From assembly GCF_030518215.1 (NCBI RefSeq), contig NZ_JAULRT010000031.1:1-64000 (forward strand): a DNA stretch of 64,000 bases, given 5' to 3'. Made by a program: the position numbers and the translations under genes. This DNA comes from Gilvimarinus algae (lineage in GTDB: Bacteria; Pseudomonadota; Gammaproteobacteria; Pseudomonadales; Cellvibrionaceae). How positions within the stretch are numbered: position 1 is the first letter of the stretch; each line of letters opens with the position of its first letter. Below the pieces are notes generated by a model. That model did not search any database, was not told the origin of the DNA, and worked only from the letters and a program-made list of their open reading frames with translations. This document shows positions 18,132 through 25,864 of the stretch, piece after piece.

Positions 18132-18631
18132 TATTACTGGCCGCACTGTGGTTAACGGCTTGCGCCAGCCAAAAGCATAGCGCTGAGGAGGTATTCGCTA
18201 CCCAAGAGCAGGCGGAACAGCTCTATCAACAGGGCGACTACAGTCGCGCCCTGGCGGCGTATCGTGAGGTGACTGAGGCACTGCCCAGTCATACACACAG
18301 TTGGCTGCGTCTTGGAAACTGCCATGCCCGGCTGGGCAATTATCCTGCTGCAGTAGCCGCCTATGAGCGGGCGCTGACCGAGGACCCGGATTTCGCCAGT
18401 GCCTGGATCAACCTTACCTATGTACAGGCGCAAATTCTTGCGCAGACGGTAGCGCAAATGTACGACCGTGTGCCTAAAACCGACCCACGGGCGCAGCGCG
18501 TTCAGAAACTTGTAGATTCGGTATTAACGCCTTTTCATAATGCTCAGGCCGATTCGGCACCGGGTGATGGTACGTCGCCTGGCGAGCTGGGCGGCGCGCA
18601 GGAGAGGGAAGATGCCAGCCCTGAAGATTAA
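18116..18631 (+). CDS. tadD: TadD-like TPR lipoprotein
   Basis: The 171-residue protein begins with a lipoprotein signal (MRYGLILLAALWLTAC, lipid cysteine C16). Two to three tetratricopeptide repeats follow at about 30-115 (AEQLYQQGDYSRALAAYREV, then LGNCHARLGNYPAAVAAYER). The tail is disordered, acidic and glycine-rich. TadD is the pilotin-like lipoprotein that supports the Tad secretin. It overlaps the DUF192 gene by 16 bases and tadE by 20, confirming operon membership. Confidence 0.85.
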   Translation: MRYGLILLAALWLTACASQKHSAEEVFATQEQAEQLYQQGDYSRALAAYREVTEALPSHTHSWLRLGNCHARLGNYPAAVAAYERALTEDPDFASAWINLTYVQAQILAQTVAQMYDRVPKTDPRAQRVQKLVDSVLTPFHNAQADSAPGDGTSPGELGGAQEREDASPED

Positions 18632-19451
18632 TAGCCGCGCCAGTCTCGGGCAGGCTATGATTGAGTTTGTGATCATTATCCCGGTCTTGCTATTGCTCAT
18701 CTTTGGCGCTATACAAATTGCCTTTATTTATTCGGCGAAAACCACACTCAATTACGCGACTTTTCAGGCGGCACGTGTCGCCGCCACTGACCATGCCACT
18801 TACAGTGCTCTGCGCCGCGGTTTAATCCGCGGTATGGCTCCCTTGTTCACCAACAGTTCTGAGCTTGGAAGCTTGCGAGATGACATTGATGCGGGCATCG
18901 ACAGCGGTGGGACGCGGCGCGATGCTGTATCCGAAGTGGACAATTACACTCGTATTGTTCGTATCAACCCGACTTCTGCCATGATTGACTTGGGTGGATT
19001 TGGTGTGGAGTCGGAAGATGGGATCGCAGCTTTACCCAATGATAACTTGATGTATCGGCCCTCCAATCTAACGGTAGACGATGTCAACATCCAGGACGCC
19101 AACCTTCTCAAAATCCGCGTACAGTACTGCTACAAGCTTATGGTGCCGCTGGTAAACAAGATTATTGGCTCTTTGAGTGAGCTCAATAATCGCCGGGACC
19201 CCGGCAGCTACCGCGAGCATCATACAGTGAATGACCCGCGCTTTGCCGATGCCAACCGCGGAGAGGTGAATGAGGCCGCTGGCACTACGGCAACCTACGA
19301 AGAGCTTTGCGGTGACCGGGCTGATGGCCGCGAGGGTTTTGTGATCTTTGCTGAGGCCATTGTGCGTATGCAGTCGCCGGCCTATGCCGAAGATACCGAT
19401 GAAGATTTTGAAGCCTTTATGTGCGATGGCGACAAAATGGCCTGCCCTTAG
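18612..19451 (+). CDS. tadE: TadE-like minor pseudopilin
   Basis: The start is ATG 18612, with GAGAGGGAAG just upstream and inside the end of tadD. The 279-residue product has a basic leader, the cleavage motif G-QAMIEF, and a strong hydrophobic helix (VIIIPVLLLLIFGAIQIAFI). The TadE signature follows (YSAKTTLNYATFQAARVAAT). It is processed by a prepilin peptidase in known systems and helps pilus biogenesis. It ends the Tad operon. Confidence 0.85.
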   Translation: MPALKINSRASLGQAMIEFVIIIPVLLLLIFGAIQIAFIYSAKTTLNYATFQAARVAATDHATYSALRRGLIRGMAPLFTNSSELGSLRDDIDAGIDSGGTRRDAVSEVDNYTRIVRINPTSAMIDLGGFGVESEDGIAALPNDNLMYRPSNLTVDDVNIQDANLLKIRVQYCYKLMVPLVNKIIGSLSELNNRRDPGSYREHHTVNDPRFADANRGEVNEAAGTTATYEELCGDRADGREGFVIFAEAIVRMQSPAYAEDTDEDFEAFMCDGDKMACP

Positions 19452-19559
19452 CCTTCCCTTCCCGAGTTTCGGCCCCCTGCGCATTGGTCAGGCAGGTTTT
19501 CTTATTTTGGCGGTTTCCATGCTTGAATTGTCAGGCCTTTTGTGTAAATATTCCTCTTG

Positions 19560-19654
19560 ATTGGTCAGATAGGTTGCTTCGTGTCCTGAATTCTATCGCT
19601 AACGCAATGATAGTGCTATTCGGGAGATGGCGGCCTGCTATCGGTCTTACCAAT
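19560..19654. promoter_or_regulatory. Two GntR-type operator-like sites upstream of dctP
   Basis: ATTGGTCAGAT at 19560-19570 and the fuller ATCGGTCTTACCAAT at 19640-19654 match the motif seen at kdgK, uxaC and uxaA. The rest of 19452-19852 holds no gene. A terminator-like hairpin (19725-19771) and a promoter candidate (19786-19815) lie between these sites and dctP. Confidence 0.55.
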
Positions 19655-19724
19655 CAAAGTGTGGCTCTCCTTGGGGCTTTAAGCCCGGCGCGGGTCAGGT
19701 GAGTGAAGGTGGCCCGGAGATTTT

Positions 19725-19771
19725 CGGGCCCGCCGGCAAAGACGCTTTGCCACTCCCGGCCCGCCTTTTTT
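19725..19771 (+). terminator. Probable terminator of the Tad operon
   Basis: CGGGCC (19725-19730) pairs with GGCCCG (19758-19763) around an inner perfect stem GGCAAAG-ACG-CTTTGCC (19735-19751). CC and six T follow. It separates the tad genes from dctP, or acts as an attenuator in a long dctP leader. Confidence 0.7.
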
Positions 19772-19785
19772 CGCAGGCGGCAACC

Positions 19786-19815
19786 TTGTATACCAGTTGC
19801 CGGACTCTGTATGAT
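19786..19815 (+). promoter_or_regulatory. Candidate dctP promoter
   Basis: TTGTAT (19786-19791) and TATGAT (19810-19815) are 18 bases apart, 37 bases before the dctP start. TTGTATACCAG across the -35 resembles half of the ExuR/UxuR-type sequence TTGGTATACCAA. Confidence 0.45.
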
Positions 19816-19852
19816 GCGCGAGCCCCATAACAATAAACTTGCGAGATGTAGC

Positions 19853-20827
19853 ATGGGTAAGCCCTGGACAACAATAACCGCTTTGCTGCTGGTGGGACTT
19901 ATGTCAGCCTGCGCCCGCGATGCCGATGTGCGTACCCTGAAGATGGCACACAGCCTCGATCACACCCACCCGGTTCATCAGGCCATAGTTTTCATGTCCG
20001 AGCGGCTGGACGAGATCTCCGGCGGCACCATGAAAATCGATATCTACCCGGGCGGCCAGCTGGGTAGCGAGCGTGAGCTCATGGAGCTGCTGCAAATTGG
20101 CTCCTTGGCCATGACCAAAGTGTCGTCGAGCCCGATGGAAGGCTTTGTGCCCGCCATGAAAGTCTTCAATATCCCCTATGTGTTTCGCGATAACGACCAT
20201 TTCTGGCGTGTACTGAACAGTGATCAGGGCAAACAATTGCTGCTCGCCGGTGATGCGGTAAATCTGCGCGGTCTCGGTTATTTTGATGCCGGTAGTCGCA
20301 GCTTTTACAACGTCGATACGCCGGTCAACACCCCGGATGATCTTGCTGGTCAGAAAATACGCGTTCAGCAAAGCCAGACGGCGCTAAAAATGGTGCAGGC
20401 GCTGGGCGGTTCTCCTACTCCGATATCCTGGGGTGAGCTCTACACAGCTTTATCTCAGGGCGTGGTGGATGGCGCCGAGAACAATCCTCCGAGCTTTTAC
20501 ACCTCCAAGCACTTTGAGGTCTGCAAGTACTACACCCTGAACGAGCACACCTCTGTGCCCGATATCGTGCTGATCAGCAGTTACATCTGGAACAGCTTAA
20601 ACGCCCAGCAGCAGCAATGGTTGCAGCAGGCCATGGACGAAGCCGTGGTCTACCAGAGAAAACTGTGGGCTGAAAAAACAGAAGAAGCCCTCGTGGCGGT
20701 AGAGGCGGCTGGGGTGACCATCATTCGTCCGGATAAGGCGCCCTTTATGGAGAAAGTGCAGCCGATGCACGACTCCTATAAAGGCACAGAGCTTTATGAG
20801 TTGATTCAGACGTTTAAATCCATGTAG
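19853..20827 (+). CDS. dctP: TRAP transporter substrate-binding protein (DctP family)
   Basis: The start at ATG 19853 gives a lipoprotein signal (MGKPWTTITALLLVGLMSAC, lipid cysteine C20); an upstream in-frame ATG would spoil it. The mature part has the DctP pattern: LKMAHSLDHTHPVHQ, IYPGGQLGSERELMELLQ, LRGLGYFDAGSRSFYN, DLAGQKIRVQQS, SWGELYTALSQGVVDGAENN. The conserved arginine that holds a carboxylate is in KIRVQQS. TRAP systems take up organic acids with a sodium gradient. The neighbours and shared operator motif suggest a uronate or oligouronide substrate. It is followed by dctQ after nine bases. Confidence 0.9.
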   Translation: MGKPWTTITALLLVGLMSACARDADVRTLKMAHSLDHTHPVHQAIVFMSERLDEISGGTMKIDIYPGGQLGSERELMELLQIGSLAMTKVSSSPMEGFVPAMKVFNIPYVFRDNDHFWRVLNSDQGKQLLLAGDAVNLRGLGYFDAGSRSFYNVDTPVNTPDDLAGQKIRVQQSQTALKMVQALGGSPTPISWGELYTALSQGVVDGAENNPPSFYTSKHFEVCKYYTLNEHTSVPDIVLISSYIWNSLNAQQQQWLQQAMDEAVVYQRKLWAEKTEEALVAVEAAGVTIIRPDKAPFMEKVQPMHDSYKGTELYELIQTFKSM

Positions 20828-20836
20828 GTAACCGCC

Positions 20837-21331
20837 ATGCAAAAATTAGCCAATATTCTGGAAAAAATTGTCGGCGGTTTTGTCGGGTTGTTGATGGCCG
20901 CCATGGTGCTGGACGTCACCTGGCAGGTGTTGACCCGCTTTATCTTAAATGAGCCAAGCTCCTACACTGAAGAGCTCGCCCGTTTTTTGCTGATCTGGAT
21001 TGGCCTGCTCGGGGCCGCCTATGCCTATCGCAAAAAGGCGCACCTGGGTTTGGATATTCTCTCGCAAAAGCTTGAGGGCGCGGCCAAGCGCAGGCTGGAT
21101 ATTTTTATCTCGGTCACCTGCGCGTTGTTTGCAGTAGTTATCATGATTTACGGTGGCACCAAGCTGATGCTGCTTACCCTTGAGTTAGAGCAAATGTCAG
21201 CCGCCCTGCAGGTGAAGGTCGGTTATTTATACAGCGTTATTCCCTTGAGTGGCGTGCTGATTGTGCTCTTCTCACTCGATCGCATTATCAACGGCGATCC
21301 CGAACCAGAGCACCTGGAGTTTTACGAGTAG
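20837..21331 (+). CDS. dctQ: TRAP transporter small permease (DctQ)
   Basis: A 164-residue four-helix membrane protein with the family pattern QVLTRFILNEPSSYTEELARFLLIW and AYAYRKKAHLGLDIL. It starts nine bases after dctP. It joins the large permease DctM to form the membrane part of the transporter. Confidence 0.92.
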   Translation: MQKLANILEKIVGGFVGLLMAAMVLDVTWQVLTRFILNEPSSYTEELARFLLIWIGLLGAAYAYRKKAHLGLDILSQKLEGAAKRRLDIFISVTCALFAVVIMIYGGTKLMLLTLELEQMSAALQVKVGYLYSVIPLSGVLIVLFSLDRIINGDPEPEHLEFYE

Positions 21332-21388
21332 TCTCTGTGCAGGGTGTTGCTCAAGAGACCCGAGAATAAACATAACTGAGGTAGTCTG

Positions 21389-22693
21389 ATGGATTGGTCC
21401 GTCGTCGTTTTGTTGGTGACCTTCGTTGTCTTGCTGATACTGAATGTTCCTATTTCAATTGGTATCGGTATTGCGACCTTTGCCGCCATGTTGTTTACCA
21501 TCGACTTTGGTCCGGCTGCGGTGACGGTAGCGCAGCGAATGGCCAGTGGTATCAACAGCTTTGCTTTGCTGGCCATTCCGTTTTTTGTCCTGTCGGGTTT
21601 GCTTATGGGGCGAGGAGGTATTGCCCACCGGCTGATTGAGTTTGCCAAAGTGCTGATCGGGATGCTGCCCGGTGGCCTGGCTTTTGTGAACATCATCAGC
21701 TGTACCTTGTTCGGCGCGATATCCGGCTCTGCCGTTGCGGCTACTTCAGCTATTGGTGGCTTTATGATTCCCACCATGGAAAAAGAGGGATACGATAAAA
21801 ATTTCAACACCGCCGTTACCGTGGCTTCCTCCACCACCGGCTTGTTGATTCCCCCCAGCAATATTTTGATTGTCTACTCGCTGGCCAGTGGCGGTGTATC
21901 CATTGCCGCCTTGTTTATTGCCGGTTATCTGCCGGGTATTCTTGTCGCGCTGAGTTTGATGGCTGTGTGCGCGGTGTATGCCAAAGTGCACGGGTATCCT
22001 GTGGGGGTAGTGCCCACCAGAAAAGAACTGTTTAGAAAGACCTTCGATGCCATCCCCAGTTTGTTTCTGATTGTGTTGGTGATCGGCGGCATTGTGGGCG
22101 GCTTTTTTACCGCGACTGAGGCCAGTGTTATTGCGGTGCTCTATTCGTTGCTTCTGTCGGTCTTTGTGTATCGCGAGGTGAAGCTGCCAGAGTTGCCGGA
22201 AATCTTTATTAAATCGGTGGAAACCACAGCCATCGTAATGCTCTTGATCGCCACCTCTACCGCCATGAGCTGGATGCTAAGCTACGAGAATATTCCACAG
22301 AGCATCAGCGCCGCCTTGATGGGTATCAGTGACAATCCCTTTATGATTTTGCTGACCATTAACCTGGTCTTGTTGCTGGTCGGTATCTTTATGGATATGA
22401 CCCCGGCGGTGCTGATTTTCACCCCGATATTTCTGCCTGTGGCCATGGAGCTGGGCATGTCGCCCCTGCACTTTGGCATTATGATGGTGCTCAATTTGTG
22501 TATCGGCCTCTGTACACCGCCTGTGGGCTCAGTGTTGTTTGTCGGCTGTGGGATTGCAAAAACCTCCATTGCCAAGCTGGTCAAGCCTTTGATGCCCATG
22601 TACGCGGCGATGATCGTCGTGCTGATGCTAGTGACCTATGTCCCGGCTATTAGTGAGTTCTTGCCGACCTTTTTCGGTCTTTACGAGAAGTGA
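21389..22693 (+). CDS. dctM: TRAP transporter large permease (DctM)
   Basis: The 434-residue protein has about 12 hydrophobic segments. DctM landmarks include LNVPISIGIGIA, FFVLSGLLMGRGGIA, ISGSAVAATSAIG, LLIPPSNILIVYSLASGGVSIAALFIAGYLPG (seen in pieces) and CTPPVGSVLFVG. It is the sodium-coupled channel subunit. GAGGT lies ahead of the ATG. It ends the dctPQM operon; no terminator with a T tract follows. Confidence 0.94.
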   Translation: MDWSVVVLLVTFVVLLILNVPISIGIGIATFAAMLFTIDFGPAAVTVAQRMASGINSFALLAIPFFVLSGLLMGRGGIAHRLIEFAKVLIGMLPGGLAFVNIISCTLFGAISGSAVAATSAIGGFMIPTMEKEGYDKNFNTAVTVASSTTGLLIPPSNILIVYSLASGGVSIAALFIAGYLPGILVALSLMAVCAVYAKVHGYPVGVVPTRKELFRKTFDAIPSLFLIVLVIGGIVGGFFTATEASVIAVLYSLLLSVFVYREVKLPELPEIFIKSVETTAIVMLLIATSTAMSWMLSYENIPQSISAALMGISDNPFMILLTINLVLLLVGIFMDMTPAVLIFTPIFLPVAMELGMSPLHFGIMMVLNLCIGLCTPPVGSVLFVGCGIAKTSIAKLVKPLMPMYAAMIVVLMLVTYVPAISEFLPTFFGLYEK

Positions 22694-23156
22694 TGATCTG
22701 GTAGCAATCGTCGCCTGGTATTGTGAGAACCCCGCCTTACGATGGAGCACACATTCGACAAGGCTCTGTAAAGGCATTTTTGGGCTGGATGCACCGGCAA
22801 GGCGGTGATTGAAATTTACCGCAGTTCGCCGGCTCATGTATCGGATTATCCGTCGATGAACCCTCTGAGTCTCCGCTTGGTATTTGTCAGTGGAGATTCT
22901 GACGCCGACGCAGGGCACCTGTGTGCGGTGGGCTGTAAGGTGTCTATGATGTTCGGTTAAAAGACGGTTCTGCGTTTCTGATTATGGTTGGGATGCATTG
23001 ATAAAATAAGTCGCATCAGTGCCTCGTGGGTGGTTCCCGCAACACTTAGCCTACTTACCGGGCACTGGTGGTGCCCGGTAAGTAGGAGCTGTTAGTGACA
23101 CGGCTTGAGAGCTTGAGCGAGGCACTTGCTGCCAATGCTGTCGGGGCGCTGCTCAC
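22694..23156. other. Gene-poor stretch between dctM and kdgK
   Basis: I see no convincing gene here on either strand. The one clear structure is the perfect hairpin at 23050-23086. Short open frames have no family resemblance and no ribosome site. Confidence 0.6.
23050..23086. repeat. Perfect 16-base inverted repeat between convergent genes
   Basis: CCTACTTACCGGGCAC and its exact complement GTGCCCGGTAAGTAGG are separated by TGGTG. It lies 71 bases past the kdgK stop and 357 past dctM. No T tract follows on either strand, so it may stop transcription with help, protect mRNA 3' ends, or be a REP-like element. No second copy was noticed in the window. Confidence 0.7.
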
Positions 23157-24098
23157 CTAACTGAGTTGCGAGAGAAACACCTGCTTGTCAATCACGCCAC
23201 CGCGGTGGCGAATGATGATACCGGCGCAGCGATTGGCCTGGCGAGCGCACTCCTGTGGGGAGGCTCCCGCCAGGTTTGCGGCCAGATAGCCCGCGTTAAA
23301 GGTGTCGCCGGCGGCGGTGGTGTCGACGATATTGGTGACTTTGGGTACCTCGACCGCAAGGCGCTCCTGGCCTTTAAGGATGACCACGTCCTCGGCGCCG
23401 CGCTTGAGGACGATTTCATTGATATCGCAGTTGCTGTAGCGAGCTTTAACCGCCTCAATGGCGTCACCCTCGTCGCCCCACAGCAGCTGCTCGTCGTCCA
23501 GAGTCAGCAGCGCCAGGTCGGTAACGGCGAGCAGCTCACGATTGGCCTGTTGCGCCTGTTTGGGGTTTTGCCAAAGGCGGGGGCGGTAGTTGCTGTCAAA
23601 CGCCACTTTGCCGCCGCGCTCCTTGAAGCGGCGCAAAAACACCAACAAGTTTTGGCGGCTGGTTTCGCTAATGATCGCGAGAGTGATGCCCGACAGGTAG
23701 AGCATTTGGGTGTCGGCCAGTTGCGACTCCAGCACAGAGATCTCCTCTTCGCTGGCAAACAGCTCGCGCGCCGGTGCGCGGTCGCGCCAGTAGAAAAACT
23801 CGCGCTCGCCATCGGGGCTATTGTGAATCATATACAGCCCCGGCACCTTGCCCGCCTGGCGGACAATACTGTCAGTGGCGATTTGCTCGGACTGCAGGCG
23901 TTGCACAATCGCGTCGCTGTAGTGGTCGTCGCCCAGGCGGGTGACGTAGCTGGCATGGGCTCCGAGCCGGGCGAGGGTGACCACGGTGTTATAGGTGTCG
24001 CCGGCGTAGGAGAGGGCCTTGCGTTCACTGCCGTCGCCGGCGGCCTCTGCGGTTGCCAGTTCGATCATTACTTCGCCAATGCAGGCAATCTGTGCCAT
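23157..24098 (-). CDS. kdgK: 2-keto-3-deoxygluconate kinase (PfkB family)
   Basis: The start at 24098 gives MAQIACIGEVMIEL, the usual KdgK/PfkB opening; an upstream ATG at 24146 adds an unlikely leader. The 313-residue protein has the sugar-kinase folds: GDTYNTVVTLARLG near the N-terminus (substrate lid), FFYWRDRAPARELF and the C-terminal PfkB signature DTTAAGDTFNAGYLAA with the catalytic Asp. KdgK phosphorylates KDG to KDPG, the step where the galacturonate and unsaturated-uronate branches meet. It is transcribed away from uxaC, with an operator-like AATTGGTCAAGCC 55 bases upstream. KDPG aldolase is not in the window. Confidence 0.9.
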   Translation of the reverse strand: MAQIACIGEVMIELATAEAAGDGSERKALSYAGDTYNTVVTLARLGAHASYVTRLGDDHYSDAIVQRLQSEQIATDSIVRQAGKVPGLYMIHNSPDGEREFFYWRDRAPARELFASEEEISVLESQLADTQMLYLSGITLAIISETSRQNLLVFLRRFKERGGKVAFDSNYRPRLWQNPKQAQQANRELLAVTDLALLTLDDEQLLWGDEGDAIEAVKARYSNCDINEIVLKRGAEDVVILKGQERLAVEVPKVTNIVDTTAAGDTFNAGYLAANLAGASPQECARQANRCAGIIIRHRGGVIDKQVFLSQLS

Positions 24099-24152
24099 GT
24101 TGATGTCTCTTTGTCTTGCTAGGATGAATAGGATGCGCGATGGCAAGTTTAC

Positions 24153-24165
24153 AATTGGTCAAGCC
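24153..24165. promoter_or_regulatory. GntR-type operator-like site upstream of kdgK
   Basis: AATTGGTCAAGCC matches AATTGGTCANRCC shared with uxaC and uxaA. It lies in the kdgK-uxaC divergent region (24099-24424), which holds no gene. Confidence 0.6.
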
Positions 24166-24310
24166 GATTTTCCAGGAATGGACTGAGGAAAGGTAAAATA
24201 TGATATAGTCATAGAAACCATAACCGGGTCGCATTCAGTCGCTATTTTTGTAGCGCCGGCCGAAGAGGACAGAAAAACTGCACCGTCTGGCTGATTGGCG
24301 GTGGTTTATA

Positions 24311-24353
24311 TTGACACAGGAGCGGTCATTTGCAAGTATAAATTGGTCATACC
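24311..24353 (+). promoter_or_regulatory. Candidate uxaC promoter and operator
   Basis: A TTGACA -35 (24311-24316) lies 17 bases before a weak AAGTAT -10 (24334-24339). The operator-like AATTGGTCATACC follows at 24341-24353, where RNA synthesis would begin. That geometry fits repression. Confidence 0.55.
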
Positions 24354-24424
24354 TTATGGCTTGCAGGGCGTGAACCTGGTCAGACTGATTTTTCCAACAT
24401 TACAGCAATGGTAGTTATTTCATC

Positions 24425-25840
24425 ATGAGTGCACTCACATTACACCCCGATCGTCTGTTCCCCGCTGATGAGACTACGCGTGCCATCGCGCGCCGACTCT
24501 ATCAGGAAATCAAGGATCTGCCCATCGTCAGCCCCCACGGCCACACCGATCCCTCTTGGTTTGCCAACAACGAACTCTTCCCCAATCCGGCTGAGTTGCT
24601 GATCAAGCCCGACCATTACGTATTCAGAATGCTATACAGCCTGGGCGTTTCCATGGCGGATTTGGGGGTGCCCAGCAAGGCGGGGCTGCCGGTAGAGCAG
24701 GATCCGAAAAAAATCTGGCGCCTGTTCGCCAAACATTACAACGCCTTTCGCGGCACGCCTTCGCGCATGTGGCTCGACTACGTCTTTAAAGAAGTCTTTG
24801 GTCTGGATCAGTTGCTCAGCGTCGACACAGCCGATGCTTACTACGAGCGCATCAATTCGTGCCTGCAGACTGAGGACTTCCGCCCGCGCGCCCTGATGGA
24901 GCGTTTCAACATTGAATGGCTGGCGACCACGGAATCGCCGCTGGATGATTTGCGCCATCACAAGAAAATCCGCGAAAGCGGCTGGAAGGGCGGCGTGATT
25001 ACCGCTTACCGCCCCGACCCTGTGGTCGACCCTGAGTTCGAAGGCTTTGCCGATAACGTCGCCCGCCTGGGAGAGATCACCGGCGAAAACACCAGCGACT
25101 GGGCAGGTTACCTGGCGGCACTGAAAAACCGGCGGGAGTACTTCAAGTCCTTCGGCGCCACCTCAACCGATCACGGCCACCCTACGGCGCGCACCTCGGA
25201 TTTGTCGGTTGCCGAGTGCGAAGCCCTGTTTGCCAGAGCGTTGGCCGGCAAGTGCTCGCGCGAAGAGGCCGAAGTTTTCCGTGGTCAGATGCTCACCGAA
25301 ATGGCGGGCATGAGCATTGAAGATGGTTTGGTCATGCAGATTCACCCGGGCTCATTTCGCAACCATAACCCCCATGTGTTTACCAACTTCGGTCGCGACA
25401 AGGGTGCCGACATTCCATCGCAAACTGAGTACGTTAATGCACTCAAGCCGCTGCTGGATAAATACGGCAACGACAATCGCCTGTCGATTATTTTGTTTAC
25501 CCTCGATGAAACCGTCTACTCCCGGGAGCTTGCGCCCTTGGCGGGCCACTATCCGGTGCTGAAGTTGGGTCCCTCCTGGTGGTTCCACGATAGCCCGGAA
25601 GGCATGCGCCGCTTCCGCGAGCAGATCACGGAAACCGCGGGCTTCTATAACACTGTGGGTTTTAACGACGATACCCGCGCCTTTCTGTCCATCCCCGCGC
25701 GTCACGATGTGGCTCGTCGCATGGATTGTAATTTCCTCGCGCGGCTGGTCGCCGAGCATCGCCTGCCGGAAGACGAGGCGCAGGAGGTGGCCATTGACCT
25801 GACTTACCGTCTGGTTAAAAAGGCCTACAAGCTCGACTGA
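24425..25840 (+). CDS. uxaC: Uronate isomerase (glucuronate/galacturonate isomerase)
   Basis: The 471-residue protein is full length for UxaC. It has the metal-binding SPHGHTDPSW (H38, H40) of the amidohydrolase-like fold. Family stretches MWLDYVFKEVFGL, RFNIEWLATTESPLDDL, VMQIHPGSFRNHNP and KLGPSWWFHDSPEGMRRFRE follow. It converts D-galacturonate to tagaturonate (and glucuronate to fructuronate) in the cytoplasm, the first step after uptake of pectin monomers. It heads an operon with the reductase and the pectinesterase. The ribosome site ahead of its ATG is weak. Confidence 0.95.
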   Translation: MSALTLHPDRLFPADETTRAIARRLYQEIKDLPIVSPHGHTDPSWFANNELFPNPAELLIKPDHYVFRMLYSLGVSMADLGVPSKAGLPVEQDPKKIWRLFAKHYNAFRGTPSRMWLDYVFKEVFGLDQLLSVDTADAYYERINSCLQTEDFRPRALMERFNIEWLATTESPLDDLRHHKKIRESGWKGGVITAYRPDPVVDPEFEGFADNVARLGEITGENTSDWAGYLAALKNRREYFKSFGATSTDHGHPTARTSDLSVAECEALFARALAGKCSREEAEVFRGQMLTEMAGMSIEDGLVMQIHPGSFRNHNPHVFTNFGRDKGADIPSQTEYVNALKPLLDKYGNDNRLSIILFTLDETVYSRELAPLAGHYPVLKLGPSWWFHDSPEGMRRFREQITETAGFYNTVGFNDDTRAFLSIPARHDVARRMDCNFLARLVAEHRLPEDEAQEVAIDLTYRLVKKAYKLD

Positions 25841-25864
25841 ATGCGAGGTATAAAGGATCAAGTT

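Noticed and set aside
22628-22918. A 96-codon minus-strand frame between dctM and kdgK
   Set aside because: It overlaps the end of dctM, and composition and context do not support coding.
23166-24122. A 318-codon open frame on the plus strand opposite kdgK
   Set aside because: It mirrors kdgK, has repetitive valine/alanine-rich composition caused by GC-rich third positions on the other strand, and shows no family pattern or ribosome site.
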